Assembly (NCBI GenBank): GCA_016201065.1
Contig: JACQDL010000019.1
Location: 1-52,900 of the forward strand
DNA from: Actinomycetota bacterium
GTDB lineage: Bacteria; Actinomycetota; Actinomycetes; Mycobacteriales; JACQDL01
DNA: 52,900 nucleotides
Direction of reading: 5' to 3'
This document shows, piece by piece, positions 10,401 through 18,619 of the stretch (its first letter is position 1; each line of letters opens with the position of its first letter). The position numbers and the translations under genes are program-made. The notes beneath the pieces were generated by a model. It was not told the DNA's origin, ran no database searches, and was given only the letters and a program-made list of their open reading frames with translations.

Positions 10401-11020
10401 GTCCGGACCACTCCTCCGGCCGGATCGAGCGGTTCCTCCAGCTCTGCGCCCAGAACAACATGACGGTCGCGAACTGCACCACCCCGGCGAACTACTTCCA
10501 CCTGCTCCGCCGGCAGGGCCTCGGCAGCCTCACCCGGCCGCTGGTGGTGTTCACCCCCAAGTCGCTGCTCCGGCACAAGCTGGCCGTCTCGGCGGTGGAG
10601 GACTTCACCACCGGGACCTTCCAGCGGGTGATCGGTGACGCGCGGATCACCGACCCGGCGGCGGTGCGGCGGGTGCTGCTGTGCACCGGCAAGGTCTACT
10701 ACGACCTGCTGGTCGCGCAGCAGAAGCGGGCGGCCGACGACGTCGCGATCGTGCGGGTGGAGCAGCTCTACCCGCTGCCGGTCGATGCGCTCGCACCCGC
10801 CTTGGCGGCGTACCCGAACGCGGAGGAGCACTTCTGGGTCCAGGAGGAGCCGTCGAACCAGGGGGCGTGGCCGTTCCTCGCCCTCAACCTCGCCGACGAG
10901 ATGCCCGACGTGCACCTGCGGGTCCGGGCTCGACCGGCCGCGGCGGCACCGGCGACGGGCTCGGCGAAGTGGCATGAGGCGGGGCAGGTTGCCCTCATCG
11001 AGTCGGCGTTCGCGTTCTAG
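7415..11020 (+). CDS. kgd: Multifunctional 2-oxoglutarate decarboxylase/dehydrogenase E1 (Kgd)
   Basis: The protein has 1,201 residues with the actinobacterial fused architecture. A short N-terminal arm ([22 protein letters not shown]) and a proline/alanine linker lead to an acyltransferase domain like E2, with the catalytic [10 protein letters not shown] (His about 305). A full thiamine-diphosphate E1 domain follows, with [13 protein letters not shown] (His about 531), [20 protein letters not shown] and [19 protein letters not shown], then a C-terminal transketolase-like region ([20 protein letters not shown]). In mycobacteria this enzyme serves the 2-oxoglutarate step of the TCA cycle and is inhibited by a FHA protein, GarA. 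GTG 7415 follows GGGAGAGG; ATG 7427 is a weaker alternative. A DUF6104 gene follows after 3 bases. Confidence 0.97.
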   Translation: MSTQMNLTDFGPNEWLVEEMYQQYLANPTSVDAAWHDFFADYRTTISGRPVQAAPVQAAPVSNGDGRAAGAAPAATRPAPPEPHFAAPDGVTTTTLRGAAARVVANMETSLGVPTATSVRAVPAKLLWDNRIVLNNHLRRARGGKVSFTHLIGYAVVRALASYPEMNSSFAIVEDRPAAVSPEHVNLGLAIDLKKDGGGRSLVVAALKECETLDFRQFWSAYEDIIRRARHGKLSADDFAGTTISLTNPGTIGTNHSMPRLMAGQGCIVGVGAMEYPAEYQGMSAETLAELGISKIITLTSTYDHRIIQGAQSGEFLRRIHELLLGADGFYDEIFEALRVPYEPVRWMPDQRFSHEGQIDKAARVVELINAYRTNGHLMADTDPLEFSLRRHDDLDITKHGLTLWDLDREFSVGGFAGRQVMNLRDILGVLRDAYCRRIGMEYMHITDPEEREWLQARVEDTHFVLDREEQMHILGRLNVAEAFETFLQTKYVGQRRFSLEGGESLIPLLDAVMRIACAEQLDEICIGMAHRGRLNVLTNIAGKNNAQVFREFEGNIDPATVSGSGDVKYHLGTSGIFTDHLTGAEIKVALTSNPSHLEAVNPVLEGIVRAKQDTIDKGESGFTVLPVLIHGDAAFAGQGVVAETLNLSQLRGYRTGGTVHIVINNQVGFTTSPESSRSSLYATDVARMIQAPIFHVNGDDPEACVRVAGLAMDYRQAFKKDVVIDMLCYRRRGHNEGDDPSMTQPLMYNIIDAKRSVRKLYTESLIGRGDITMAEAEDALRDYQEQLEKVFLETRNSDSSGHSTPAPEQPAYEEVATATTAEVIKRIGDAHVSLPDAFTVHPRLQRILERRAAMATEGDIDWGMGELIALGSLLIDGTPVRLAGQDSRRGTFVQRHAVLHDRNTGVEYTPLRNLEFGQARFWVYDSLLSEYAAMGFEYGYSVANPGALVLWEAQFGDFANGAQSIIDEFISSGEAKWGQRSDVTLLLPHGSEGQGPDHSSGRIERFLQLCAQNNMTVANCTTPANYFHLLRRQGLGSLTRPLVVFTPKSLLRHKLAVSAVEDFTTGTFQRVIGDARITDPAAVRRVLLCTGKVYYDLLVAQQKRAADDVAIVRVEQLYPLPVDALAPALAAYPNAEEHFWVQEEPSNQGAWPFLALNLADEMPDVHLRVRARPAAAAPATGSAKWHEAGQVALIESAFAF

Positions 11021-11023
11021 TCC

Positions 11024-11194
11024 ATGTACTTCACCGACAGGGGAATCGAGGAGCTGCTCGACCGCCGGGGCGAGGAGCAGGTGACGCTGGCCTGGCTGGC
11101 CGACCGGCTCCGGGACTTCGTGGACCTCCACCCGGAGTTCGAGACGCCGGTCGATCGGCTGGCCACCTGGCTGGCCCGCACCGACGACGAGTAG
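11024..11194 (+). CDS. DUF6104 family small protein
   Basis: This short gene encodes 56 residues: MYFTDRGIEELLDRRGEE at the start and LATWLARTDDE at the end. This is the pattern of DUF6104, an acidic actinobacterial protein that I recall lying directly after kgd in streptomycetes. It begins only 3 bases after the kgd stop, so it is probably read on the same mRNA. Its function is unknown; the fixed position suggests a link to the 2-oxoglutarate enzyme (inference). Confidence 0.85.
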   Translation: MYFTDRGIEELLDRRGEEQVTLAWLADRLRDFVDLHPEFETPVDRLATWLARTDDE

Positions 11195-11205
11195 CCGGGA
11201 CCGTC

Positions 11206-11227
11206 CCGTCCCGACCGGTCGGGACGG
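11206..11227. terminator. Bidirectional terminator between kgd operon and rhomboid gene
   Basis: A perfect 22-bp palindrome has arms CCGTCCCGACC and GGTCGGGACGG. It lies between two convergent genes and directly abuts the rhomboid stop codon. There is no U-run on either side, which is common for actinobacterial hairpins. Confidence 0.7.
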
Positions 11228-12040
11228 TCAGCCCCAGGTACCGCCCGGCCGGTGCCGCAGCGCCGGCCGGTGGCGGATCACGAGACCCGCCACGACACCG
11301 AGCCCGAAGCCGATGAGGTGGACCAGGTAGCCGACCTCGGCCGGGCCCGACAGGCCGGTCCCCGTGGCGTTGACGGCCTGGATCAGGAACCACACCGACA
11401 GCACCACCCAGGCCCGCAGCCAGATCGGGACGACCACCACCACAGTCAGCACCTTGGCCCGCGGATACAGCATCAGGTAGGCGCCGAGCACGGCCGAGAT
11501 GGCTCCGCTGGCCCCCACCATCGGGGCCACCGAGTGCGGCACGGTCAACGCGTACCCATACGCCGAGATCATGCCCGCGACCAGGTAGCCGACGAGGTAA
11601 CGCAACCGTCCGAACCGGTCCTCGACGTTGTTGCCGAAGACCCAGAGGAAGAGCATGTTGCCGAGCAGGTGCAGCCAGCCGGCGTGCACGAACAGCGCGG
11701 TGAGCGTGCTGAGCACCGGGATCTTGTCGTAGGTCACCGGCACCGCACGGCACGCGCTCTGGCCGACCGGCGGCCCTGCTGTCAGCTCCTGCGGCCGGTT
11801 CTCGGTCAGCTCGGCGGGCATCGCCCCCCACCGCTGGTAGTACGCCATCTCGGCACAGGCCTGCTGCGGGCTCCCGGCGGAGGAGAGTACCGGCGCGCGG
11901 AACACCGGCGAGAGCAGGAACACCGCCACATTGGCGATGATGAGCGCCCAGGTTAGAAGCGGAACCCGGTGAGCCGGGTTCTCGTCATGAATCGGGATCA
12001 CCACATGATCACCGTGCCGCACCGGGGGCGCCACCGCCAC
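11228..12040 (-). CDS. Rhomboid family intramembrane serine protease
   Basis: The protein has 270 residues and about six membrane helices. Catalytic serine motif: VGASGAISAVLGAYLML. The partner histidine lies in YLVHLIGFGLG near the end. WLHLLGNMLFLWVFGNNVEDRFG is the conserved loop and HxxxN region before them. It cleaves membrane proteins within the bilayer; the substrate is unknown. An insertion with two cysteines follows the first helix. The start is GTG 12040 with AGGGAG about 13 bases upstream; GTG 12034 is also possible. It is convergent with the kgd operon. Confidence 0.9.
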   Translation of the reverse strand: MAVAPPVRHGDHVVIPIHDENPAHRVPLLTWALIIANVAVFLLSPVFRAPVLSSAGSPQQACAEMAYYQRWGAMPAELTENRPQELTAGPPVGQSACRAVPVTYDKIPVLSTLTALFVHAGWLHLLGNMLFLWVFGNNVEDRFGRLRYLVGYLVAGMISAYGYALTVPHSVAPMVGASGAISAVLGAYLMLYPRAKVLTVVVVVPIWLRAWVVLSVWFLIQAVNATGTGLSGPAEVGYLVHLIGFGLGVVAGLVIRHRPALRHRPGGTWG

Positions 12041-12088
12041 CGCTACGGATCACTCCCTGCTAAATCGCCCTCACGAGCGGTGATCAAC

Positions 12089-13273
12089 TCACGGCGCGAC
12101 GGCGACACCATCGGCCCGGGCAGCCGTGGCCACCGCGGCGGCCACGGCCGGCGCGACCCGCTCGTCGAAGACGCTCGGGATCACGTAGTCGGCCCGGACC
12201 GCATCGCCGACCACGCCGGCCAGCGCCGCCGCGGCGGCAAGCTTCATCCCCTCGGTGATCGCGCGGGCGCCCGCGTCGAAGGCACCGCGGAAGACGCCGG
12301 GGAAGGCGAGCACGTTGTTGATCTGGTTCGGGAAGTCACTGCGCCCGGTGGCCACCACCCGGGCGTGCCGGGCCGCCACCTCGGGGTGGATCTCGGGGTT
12401 CGGGTTGGCCAGCGCGAAGACCACCGAGCTGCTCGCCATCCGGCTGATCGCCTCCTCGGTCACCGCTCCCCCGGACACGCCGAGGAAGACGTCCGCGCCG
12501 GCCAGGGCATCGGCCAGGGACCCGGTGAGCCCCGTGGCGTTGGTCCGCCCCGCGAGGTCCCGCTTGATGTCGGTGAGACCCGCCCGGCCGCGGTGGATCA
12601 CCCCGACCGAGTCGGCGACGACGATGTCACCGACCCCAACCTCGACGAGGAACTTGGTGCAGGCGACGCCGGCGGCTCCCGCGCCGGAGACCACGACCCG
12701 CAGCTCGCTGAGGTCCCGGTCGATGATCCGGGCGGCGTTGCGCAGCGCGGCGAGCACGACGATGGCGGTGCCGTGCTGGTCATCGTGGAAGACCGGGATG
12801 TTCAGTGCGGCCCGCAGCCGCTCCTCGATCGCGAAACACCGCGGTGCGCTGATGTCCTCCAGGTTGATCCCGCCGAACGACGGCGCGATCCGGATCACGG
12901 TCGCGACGATCTCGTCGACGTCGGTGGTGGCCAACGCGATCGGCACCGCGGACAGGCCCGCGAAGCGGTCGAACAGGGCCGCCTTGCCCTCCATCACCGG
13001 CAGCGAGGCCGCCGGACCGAGATCGCCGAGGCCTAGCACGGCCGTGCCGTCGGTCACGACCGCGACCAGCCGGCCGGCCCAGGTGAAGCGGGCAGCCAGC
13101 GCCGGCTCCCGCGCGATCGCCGTGCACACCTCGGCCACCCCCGGGGTGTAGGTCAGCGCCAGGTCCACCGGATCCCGCAGCTCCCGGGTGCCCCGCACCC
13201 GGAGCTTGCCGCCCTCGTGGACCCGGAACACCGGCGAGTCCAGATCAAGATCTTGCGCACTCACGGACAACAC
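12089..13273 (-). CDS. NAD(P)-dependent malic enzyme
   Basis: The protein has 394 residues from the chosen start. It oxidatively decarboxylates malate to pyruvate. Visible motifs: [10 protein letters not shown] (catalytic Tyr), [26 protein letters not shown] (catalytic Lys), EDISAPRCF (metal site), [11 protein letters not shown] and the Rossmann loop [15 protein letters not shown]. It is the short bacterial form without a phosphotransacetylase tail. GTG 13273 is preferred because GGGAAGG lies 5-6 bases upstream and the family usually begins shortly before [12 protein letters not shown]; the frame is open to 13357. It diverges from the epimerase gene. Confidence 0.92.
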   Translation of the reverse strand: MLSVSAQDLDLDSPVFRVHEGGKLRVRGTRELRDPVDLALTYTPGVAEVCTAIAREPALAARFTWAGRLVAVVTDGTAVLGLGDLGPAASLPVMEGKAALFDRFAGLSAVPIALATTDVDEIVATVIRIAPSFGGINLEDISAPRCFAIEERLRAALNIPVFHDDQHGTAIVVLAALRNAARIIDRDLSELRVVVSGAGAAGVACTKFLVEVGVGDIVVADSVGVIHRGRAGLTDIKRDLAGRTNATGLTGSLADALAGADVFLGVSGGAVTEEAISRMASSSVVFALANPNPEIHPEVAARHARVVATGRSDFPNQINNVLAFPGVFRGAFDAGARAITEGMKLAAAAALAGVVGDAVRADYVIPSVFDERVAPAVAAAVATAARADGVAVAP

Positions 13274-13425
13274 TGTGGCCTTCCCGGCGGTGCGGCCCAC
13301 CCGGGCGAAAAAGGGACTGGGAGCGCGGGGATCACCCGGACGAACCGAGTCTGCCACATGTGACCCGGCGCCCGACCTGGCGTGCCGGTGGCACCGGTCA
13401 CACGGACCCTCTACCGTCGGGCACC

Positions 13426-14034
13426 ATGAAGATCCGCGAGCTGGCTGTCCCTGGAAGCTGGGAGTTCACCCTGCAGGCCCACGGCGACGACCGGGGGTCG
13501 TTCTGCGAGTGGTACCGGGCCGAGGCGGTCACCGAGGCGGTCGGGCATCCGCTGGCATTGGTGCAGGCGAACCACAGCACCTCGCGCCGCGGTGTGGTGC
13601 GCGGTATCCACTACGCCGAAGTGCCGCCGAGCCAGGCGAAGTACGTCTACTGCCCCCTGGGCGCGGTGCTCGACGTCGTCGTGGACATCAGGGTCGGCTC
13701 CCCCACCTTCGGCCGGTGGGACGCGGTGCGGCTGGACGACACCGACCGGCGCGCGGTGTACCTCTCCGAGGGGCTCGGTCATGCCTTCTGCGCGCTCACC
13801 GACGACGCCGCGGTGACCTACCTGTGCTCCACCGGGTACGCCCCCGCGCGCGAGCATGGGGTCCATCCGCTCGACCCGGCGCTGGGTCTGCCCTGGCCGG
13901 CCGACGTCGAGCCGGCGCTGTCGGGCAAGGACGCCGCCGCGCCGACCCTGGCCGAGGCGGCGGAGCAGGGGCTGCTCCCGTCCTACCAGGCATGCCTCGA
14001 CTACTACGACCTCCTGCGCAGCAGCGGCCAGTAG
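13426..14034 (+). CDS. rfbC: dTDP-4-dehydrorhamnose 3,5-epimerase family protein
   Basis: The protein has 202 residues and the RmlC cupin fold signature: DDRGSFCEWYR, NHSTSRRGVVRGIHY (catalytic His), YVYCPLGAVLDVVVDIRVGSPTFGRW and LSEGLGHAFCAL. The classic enzyme epimerises dTDP-4-keto-6-deoxyglucose on the way to rhamnose. No other rhamnose gene lies nearby, so this could be a stand-alone epimerase for cell-wall or secondary-metabolite sugars. ATG 13426 is chosen because the family begins MKIREL. Its last 31 bases overlap the end of sodX on the other strand. Confidence 0.9.
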   Translation: MKIRELAVPGSWEFTLQAHGDDRGSFCEWYRAEAVTEAVGHPLALVQANHSTSRRGVVRGIHYAEVPPSQAKYVYCPLGAVLDVVVDIRVGSPTFGRWDAVRLDDTDRRAVYLSEGLGHAFCALTDDAAVTYLCSTGYAPAREHGVHPLDPALGLPWPADVEPALSGKDAAAPTLAEAAEQGLLPSYQACLDYYDLLRSSGQ

Positions 14035-14303
14035 CGCCATACGACCCGGGCCAGGATCGTGGCGGGCCCGTGGGTCCGGCTGTCGCCACCCGCGTACGGG
14101 TTGTCCGAGGCGACCCACCACCCGCCGGCCACGGGGCGCACCGCACGCTTCACGACGAGGATTTCGGCGCCGGTGTCGGCGAAGTGGGCCAGCACCACAT
14201 CCCCGCTGGTGGCCCGCTGGCCCCGGCGGGCGAGCAGGTGGTCACCGTCGTACAGGGTGGGGACCATCGACGGTCCGGCCACCCGGACCACCATCCACCG
14301 CAC
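14004..14303 (-). CDS. sodX: Nickel-type superoxide dismutase maturation protease (SodX)
   Basis: The protein has 99 residues and a S26 signal-peptidase fold: nucleophile Ser12 in VAGPSMVPTL and general base Lys52 in ILVVKRAV, followed by SDNPYAGGDSR. This small peptidase trims the leader of nickel SOD so that its N-terminal histidine can bind nickel. The neighbour is sodN, transcribed divergently. GTG 14303 is selected because GGGGGAGG lies six bases upstream; this leaves an 84-base promoter region. Starting at ATG 14363 would run into the sodN leader. Confidence 0.88.
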   Translation of the reverse strand: MRWMVVRVAGPSMVPTLYDGDHLLARRGQRATSGDVVLAHFADTGAEILVVKRAVRPVAGGWWVASDNPYAGGDSRTHGPATILARVVWRYWPLLRRRS

Positions 14304-14387
14304 CGGTGGCCTCCCCCCTGCGTTCCCGGTGACGCGGAGGTAGGGTCGGCACCGAGCGATCATCGCAACCTTCAGGAGGTCCTACCT

Positions 14388-14795
14388 ATGTGGCTGACCG
14401 ATGTCTTCCGCCCGCGCAGCGTAGCCGCCGCGCACTGCGACCTGCCGTGTGGCGTCTATGACCCGGCGCAGGCCCGCATCGAGGCGGAGTCCGTCAAGGC
14501 CATCATGGAGAAGTACGCCGCGAGCTCCGACCCGATCTTCCAGGCGCGCGCGCTGCTGATCAAGGAGCAGCGGTCCGAGATGGTCAAGCACCACCTGTCG
14601 GTGCTGTGGAGCGACTACTTCAAGCCGGCCCACTTCGACGCCTACCCGCAGCTGCACGGCCTGTTCAACGCGGCCATCAAGCAGGCCGGTGCCGCCGGCG
14701 GCAAGGGTTCGGTCGACCCGGCCGCGGGGCAGAAGCTGCTCGACCAGATCGAGGAGATCGCCACGATCTTCTGGGAGACCAAGAAGGCCGCGTGA
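14388..14795 (+). CDS. sodN: Superoxide dismutase, nickel type
   Basis: The protein has 135 residues. A 15-residue leader (MWLTDVFRPRSVAAA) precedes the nickel hook HCDLPCGVYD; after cleavage His16, Cys17 and Cys21 become His1, Cys2 and Cys6, the nickel ligands. The rest is the helical bundle of NiSOD (YAASSDPIFQARAL, HHLSVLWSDYFKPAHF). It removes superoxide in the cytoplasm. AGGAGGT lies 7 bases before the ATG. The maturation peptidase sodX is divergent. In Streptomyces, nickel induces sodN and the Nur regulator responds to nickel; I did not find a clear Nur box here. Confidence 0.97.
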   Translation: MWLTDVFRPRSVAAAHCDLPCGVYDPAQARIEAESVKAIMEKYAASSDPIFQARALLIKEQRSEMVKHHLSVLWSDYFKPAHFDAYPQLHGLFNAAIKQAGAAGGKGSVDPAAGQKLLDQIEEIATIFWETKKAA

Positions 14796-14802
14796 CGACC
14801 CA

Positions 14803-14823
14803 CCGGTGACCTCCGGGTCACGG
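14803..14823. terminator. Possible terminator after sodN
   Basis: GTGACC (14806-14811) pairs with GGTCAC (14816-14821) around a four-base loop, with some outer pairing interrupted by a bulge. It starts about 10 bases after the sodN stop. There is no U-run, so the call is weak. Confidence 0.4.
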
Positions 14824-14973
14824 TCGGCCCGAACCTCCGCCCCGCACCCGGTCCCAGGGCTCTCACCTCCGAGTCCTCATGACCGGGTGCGGTCGTCAGC
14901 GGCCCGAGACGAGTGCGGCGTGCTCGCCGAGGTGTGGTGGTAGCTGGCAGTCGGGGTGGATGCACCACGCAGC

Positions 14974-15098
14974 ATGACCGCCGCCTCGACGCCACCGGCT
15001 GGACGCGGCCCCGCCGACCGCACCCAGCTGGCGTACGCGCTGCGCGAGGCCCGGCTCGGCGCTGGCCTGCTCGTCGTCGCGACCGGTCTGCGGCAGGA
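14974..15098 (+). pseudogene. Remnant of an XRE-type regulator N-terminus
   Basis: From ATG 14974 the frame reads a short low-complexity lead and then TQLAYALREARLGAGL, a close match to the first helices of actinobacterial XRE regulators. The second helix is shortened (VVATGLRQEFSSK) and the frame then stops making sense. At 15099 a P450 reading frame begins in another phase. I read this as the 5' stump of a regulator joined to a P450 by deletion. The assignment rests on about 30 residues. Confidence 0.4.
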
Positions 15099-15680
15099 AT
15101 TCTCCTCCAAACACTGGTCGCCAGCAGCGACGGCGGCGACCACCTCACCGACGACGAGCTGACCTCCATGGTCTTCTACATCCTGTTCGTCTGGTACGAG
15201 ATCTCCGTCGACCTGTTCGGCAACGCCGTGCTCACCCTGCTCCGCCACCGCGAGCACCTCGACCGCCTCACCGCCGAACCCGACCTCATCCCGACCGCGC
15301 TGGAGGAGCTGTGGCGCTACGAGGCACCGATGACCTTCGCGTCACCCCGCTACCCGCTGCGTGACATCGACATCGCGGGCACGACGATCCGGGCCGGCGA
15401 CACGGTGCTGCTCTCCGTCGCGTCAGCCAACCGGGACCCACGGCGCTTCCCCGAACCGGACTCCCTGGTCCTCGACCGGGCCGACAACCCGCACCTGAGT
15501 CTCGGGCTCGGCATCCACACATGCCTGGGCGCGCCCCTGGTCCGGAGGGAGTACCAGATCGCCCTGGCCGCGCTGCTCCGCCGCTTTCCCAACCTGAGCC
15601 TCGCGGTGCCTGCCGAGCGGCTCCGGTGGCGACCCGGCCTGCGGCACCGCGGCCTCGTCACGCTTCCGGTCACGGCGTGA
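15099..15680 (+). pseudogene. Cytochrome P450, C-terminal half only
   Basis: About 193 residues of a class I bacterial P450 remain. The segment starts at the helix before the I-helix (LLQTLVASSDGGDHLTDDEL) and runs through ExxR in LEELWRYEAP, the meander, and heme loop SLGLGIHTCLG to the normal C-terminus. The first ~200 residues are missing. The I-helix oxygen-activation motif (normally AGHET) reads VWYEI, and the heme loop has Leu where Phe is normal. No start codon with a ribosome binding site fits the fragment. It is therefore very likely non-functional. Confidence 0.8.
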
Positions 15681-15801
15681 CCTCGTCGGTACACCACGCC
15701 AGGCCAAGGTAGTCCGGTGGGACACCCAGGCCGTGGGCGATGCGCGCGAGCAGGTCGTACTGGCGAACCCTGCGTCCGTGGATGATCCCGCTGACCTCGA
15801 C
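15670..15801 (-). pseudogene. Remnant of an XRE regulator, HTH end
   Basis: The minus strand encodes 43 residues (VEVSGIIHGRRVRQYDLLA, then RIAHGLGVPPDYLGLAW) followed by a stop. This is the recognition helix and following helix of actinobacterial XRE regulators (SEVSxIIxGRxVxxYxVLxRIAxGLGVP). The N-terminal side is lost at about 15801, where an unrelated plus-strand fragment begins. Its stop codon overlaps the P450 end. Confidence 0.6.
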
Positions 15802-15940
15802 CAGCAACTTCGACAGCGGCCTGCTGATCAACGACGAGGACGTGGCACAGCAGTACGTGGAGCACGTCCGGCAGGCATACCTTGGCTCCGAACACCTCAC
15901 GACCCATGCCGCATTGGAAAAACTGGAGGTGCTGCGGTGA
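15791..15940 (+). pseudogene. C-terminal fragment of an unidentified protein
   Basis: The frame reads STSNFDSGLLINDEDVAQQY, then VEHVRQAYLGSEHLTTHAAL, and stops at TGA 15940. The stop overlaps the GTG start of the M20 gene, so this was once the 3' end of a gene coupled to it. The STSNFD start vaguely recalls the end of phospholipase-D-like domains (GSxNxD), but I do not claim the family. The upstream part is cut off at the XRE remnant. Confidence 0.45.
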
Positions 15941-16845
15941 CGGCCACAGCGATCGGGCTTGACGACGCCGCGGCAGCAGCCGCCACGTCGGACTACCCCT
16001 CGGTGCTGGAACTGCTGCGAGACCTGGTCCGCACGCCGAGCCGCGGAGGAATCGACGACTACGGACCGGTGGTCCGGATCGTGGAATCCTGGCTGTGTAA
16101 CGCGAAGCTGGCGCCACGGGTACTGAATGGACCTGCTAGCCCACTCGCCGTGGTATGCGACGTGGCCAGCGGCAGCCCCGGTCCGGACACGATCGTCGTC
16201 GGCGGACGTGGCCTTCTGCGCGTCAAGATCACCGTGTTCGGGCAGGCCGACCACTCCGCCTCCCGGCGAGGAAAGGTCGCCAACGCGGTGGTCAAAGCCT
16301 CACGGCTCGTCGACGCGCTCCGCGTCGACGACCTCGGCGAGGTCAACGACCGGTTCGGGCTACCACCGAAACTCACCGTAACCTCGATCCGGGGTGGCGA
16401 CCCCGGCAGCTACTCCGTCGTCCCGGATCGCTGCGAGCTGGAGGTTGACATCCGACTGACGCCCAGCTTCGACGTCGATGCCGCATGGTCAATGCTGACC
16501 TCTGCTCTCGCGGGCCTCGACCGGACCTCGCCCGCACCCCGGCGGAGCACAGTCGAGCGCACCAGTGACCCGTGGCCACCGTTCCAGCTCGACTCCGACC
16601 ATCCACTGCCGGCGGCACTGCGAGCCGCAGCCCTCGGCTCCGGCTTCGACCCAGTGATGGTCGTCGCCGGCCCGAGCAACATCGGCAACCTGCTCGCCAC
16701 CCACGGCATCCCGGCCACGGCGGGCTTCGGTGTCCGCTATCGGGCACTGCACGGCACCGACGAGTCAATCGACCTGGCCACCGTCGCACCCGTTCAGGCG
16801 ACCTACCACCGCGCTCTGCTGTCCCTGCTGCGCTCCACCGAGTGA
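15937..16845 (+). CDS. M20-family peptidase lacking the central catalytic segment
   Basis: The frame has 302 residues. The N-terminal segment (YPSVLELLRDLVRTPSRGGID) and the C-terminal part (VTVFGQADHSAS-like dimerisation lid, RGGDPGSYSVVPDRCELEVD, GPSNIGNLLATHGIP) match M20 metallopeptidases of the ArgE/DapE type. Between VVCDVASGSPGP and DTIVVGGRGLLRVKI the family normally has roughly 110 residues carrying the first metal His, the bridging Asp and the Glu pair; these are missing without a frameshift. A good ribosome binding site (GGAGG, 7 bases) remains. The product should fold poorly or be inactive. Confidence 0.7.
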   Translation: MTATAIGLDDAAAAAATSDYPSVLELLRDLVRTPSRGGIDDYGPVVRIVESWLCNAKLAPRVLNGPASPLAVVCDVASGSPGPDTIVVGGRGLLRVKITVFGQADHSASRRGKVANAVVKASRLVDALRVDDLGEVNDRFGLPPKLTVTSIRGGDPGSYSVVPDRCELEVDIRLTPSFDVDAAWSMLTSALAGLDRTSPAPRRSTVERTSDPWPPFQLDSDHPLPAALRAAALGSGFDPVMVVAGPSNIGNLLATHGIPATAGFGVRYRALHGTDESIDLATVAPVQATYHRALLSLLRSTE

Positions 16846-16919
16846 CACGCCCGATCCGGAGCGCGGTTGCAGTGGGAGGGCTCCGCGTACGGCGGGTGCG
16901 CGGCGTCGCCTACAGTCCG

Positions 16920-16951
16920 CAGGGGTGCAGTGGTGCAGGGGTGCAGGGGTG
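16920..16951. repeat. Tandem repeat, 8-bp unit, 4 copies
   Basis: Unit CAGGGGTG occurs four times (16920-16951); the second copy has T in place of the second G of the G-run. It lies in the short intergenic space just upstream of the histidine phosphatase gene. Confidence 0.85.
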
Positions 16952-16975
16952 TTCACGCGGGTCGGGAGGGCAGTG

Positions 16976-17608
16976 GTGGGCGAAACGGCGGACGGCCGGC
17001 TGTGGCTGGTCCGGCACGGCGAGACGGAGTGGAGCCGGCTGCGCCGGCACACCGGCCGCACCGACGTACCGCTCACCGAGCACGGCCAGCGGCAGGCGCT
17101 CGCGCTGGCCCCGGTGCTGGCCGCCGCGAAACCGGTGCTGGTGCTGGTCAGCCCGTTGCAGCGGGCCCGGCGAACCGCGGAGCTGGCCGGGCTGGTCGGC
17201 CCGGCCGCAGCCGGGTCACTGGTGCGGGTGGACGGCAACCTCAGCGAGTGGGACTACGGCAAGTACGAGGGGTTGACCACCGCGGAGATCCGGGAGGACC
17301 ACCCCGGGTGGCGGATCTGGACCGGCGACCCACCCGGTGGGGAGACCCTGGCCCAGGTCGCGACCCGGGTGGACCGGGTGATGGCCCGCATCGACGACGC
17401 GTTGCCCACCGGCAACGTCGTGGTCGTCGGCCACGGCCACGTCGGCCGGGTGATGGCGGCCCGCTGGCTCGGCCTGCCGGCGGACGCGGGGCGGCTGCTC
17501 GCGCTCGGTCCGGCCACGCCGTGCGTGCTCGGCACCGAGCACGGCGCCCGGGTGGTCGACCGATGGAACCTGCCCAACCCGGCGGACGAGGCGGACGAAC
17601 CGGAATGA
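16976..17608 (+). CDS. Histidine phosphatase family protein
   Basis: The protein has 210 residues. It carries the RHG motif LVRHGETEWS (phospho-acceptor His), VSPLQRARRTAEL, LSEWDYGKYEG and the second catalytic His in VVGHGHVGRVMAARWL. This is the phosphoglycerate-mutase-like branch; substrates vary from sugar phosphates to nucleotides, so the exact reaction is open. GTG 16976 follows GGGAGGG by five bases. The acetyltransferase gene starts inside its stop (ATGA), so the two are coupled. Confidence 0.9.
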   Translation: MGETADGRLWLVRHGETEWSRLRRHTGRTDVPLTEHGQRQALALAPVLAAAKPVLVLVSPLQRARRTAELAGLVGPAAAGSLVRVDGNLSEWDYGKYEGLTTAEIREDHPGWRIWTGDPPGGETLAQVATRVDRVMARIDDALPTGNVVVVGHGHVGRVMAARWLGLPADAGRLLALGPATPCVLGTEHGARVVDRWNLPNPADEADEPE

Positions 17609-18144
17609 GCGGGTACCGGATCAGGCCCGCCGAGCCACCCGACGTTCCGGAGATCGTCGCGATGGTCGCCGAGCTGGCCGAGTACGAGCGCGCCCGGCAC
17701 GAGGTCGAGCTCACCGAAGGGTCCCTGCGGGAGGCACTGTTCGCCCCGCACCCGGCCGTCTTCGCGCACGTGGCGGCGGACGGCGACGACCGGCCGGTGG
17801 GGATCGCGCTGTGGTTCCTGAACTTCTCCACCTGGACCGGCCGGCACGGGATCTACCTGGAGGACCTGTACGTGCGCCCCGCCCACCGCGGGGCCGGCCT
17901 GGGCCGACGGCTGCTCGTCGAGCTGGCCCGGATCTGCGTCGGGCACGGCTACCTCCGGCTGGAGTGGAGCGTGCTGGACTGGAACGAGCCGGCGCTCGCG
18001 TTCTACCGCTCGCTCGGCGCGGCCGGCATGGACGAGTGGACCGGCTACCGGCTCGCCGGTCCCGAGCTGCGGGCGCTGGGCGCGACCGCGGAGCTGGCCG
18101 GTGTCCCGATGCCGGACATGCCGGGCGCCGGGACACCCCACTAG
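17605..18144 (+). CDS. GNAT family N-acetyltransferase
   Basis: The protein has 179 residues of the spermidine/diamine acetyltransferase-like branch: YRIRPAEPPDVPEIVAMVAE at the start, LEDLYVRPAHRGAGLGRRLL as acetyl-CoA loop, then LEWSVLDWNEPALAFYRSLG. It would acetylate an amine using acetyl-CoA. It overlaps the phosphatase stop by four bases (ATGA), indicating one operon. The acceptor is unknown. Confidence 0.9.
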   Translation: MSGYRIRPAEPPDVPEIVAMVAELAEYERARHEVELTEGSLREALFAPHPAVFAHVAADGDDRPVGIALWFLNFSTWTGRHGIYLEDLYVRPAHRGAGLGRRLLVELARICVGHGYLRLEWSVLDWNEPALAFYRSLGAAGMDEWTGYRLAGPELRALGATAELAGVPMPDMPGAGTPH

Positions 18145-18202
18145 GCTGCGGGCACGCCTGCCGGCGTCGCCTACCCACCCCAGCGGCGAGGAGGGTTCCA
18201 CC

Positions 18203-18619
18203 GTGTCGGATCCGACCAGCAAGGGCGCCCCGGATGGTGGCCGCTCCGATGACATCGTGGAGCTTCGGCTGCCGGCGGACGGCGCCTACCTGTCGGTACT
18301 CCGCACGGCAACGGCGGGCCTCGCCGCCCGGCTGGACTTCACCCTCGACGAGATCGAGGACCTCCGCATCGCGGTGGACGAGGCCTGCGCGCTGTTGCTC
18401 ACCGACGTCCCGAGCGGAGCCGAGCTGATCTGCCAGTTCACGCTGTCCGCCGAGGCCCTGTCGGTCACGGTCAGCGCGCCGTCCCGGACCGGGCGGCTGC
18501 CGCGCCGGCACACCTTCGCCTGGACCGTGCTCACCGCGCTCGCCGGCGAGGTGGACGCGGTCATCGCCGACAGCGGCGTGCTGAGCATCACCCTGCTCAA
18601 GCGGCGGGGCGGCCCGTAG
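18203..18619 (+). CDS. Anti-sigma factor, RsbW/UsfX-like
   Basis: The protein has 138 residues with a histidine-kinase-like ATPase fold: FTLDEIEDLRIAVDEACALL forms the N-box helix. The usual Asn of the kinase N-box (ACxNA) is Leu here, and no clear DxGxG motif follows. This resembles mycobacterial UsfX, which binds its sigma factor. GTG 18203 follows GAGGAGGG by seven bases. The next gene, a SigF/SigB-type sigma factor, overlaps its stop by one base, the usual anti-sigma/sigma pair arrangement. Confidence 0.85.
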   Translation: MSDPTSKGAPDGGRSDDIVELRLPADGAYLSVLRTATAGLAARLDFTLDEIEDLRIAVDEACALLLTDVPSGAELICQFTLSAEALSVTVSAPSRTGRLPRRHTFAWTVLTALAGEVDAVIADSGVLSITLLKRRGGP

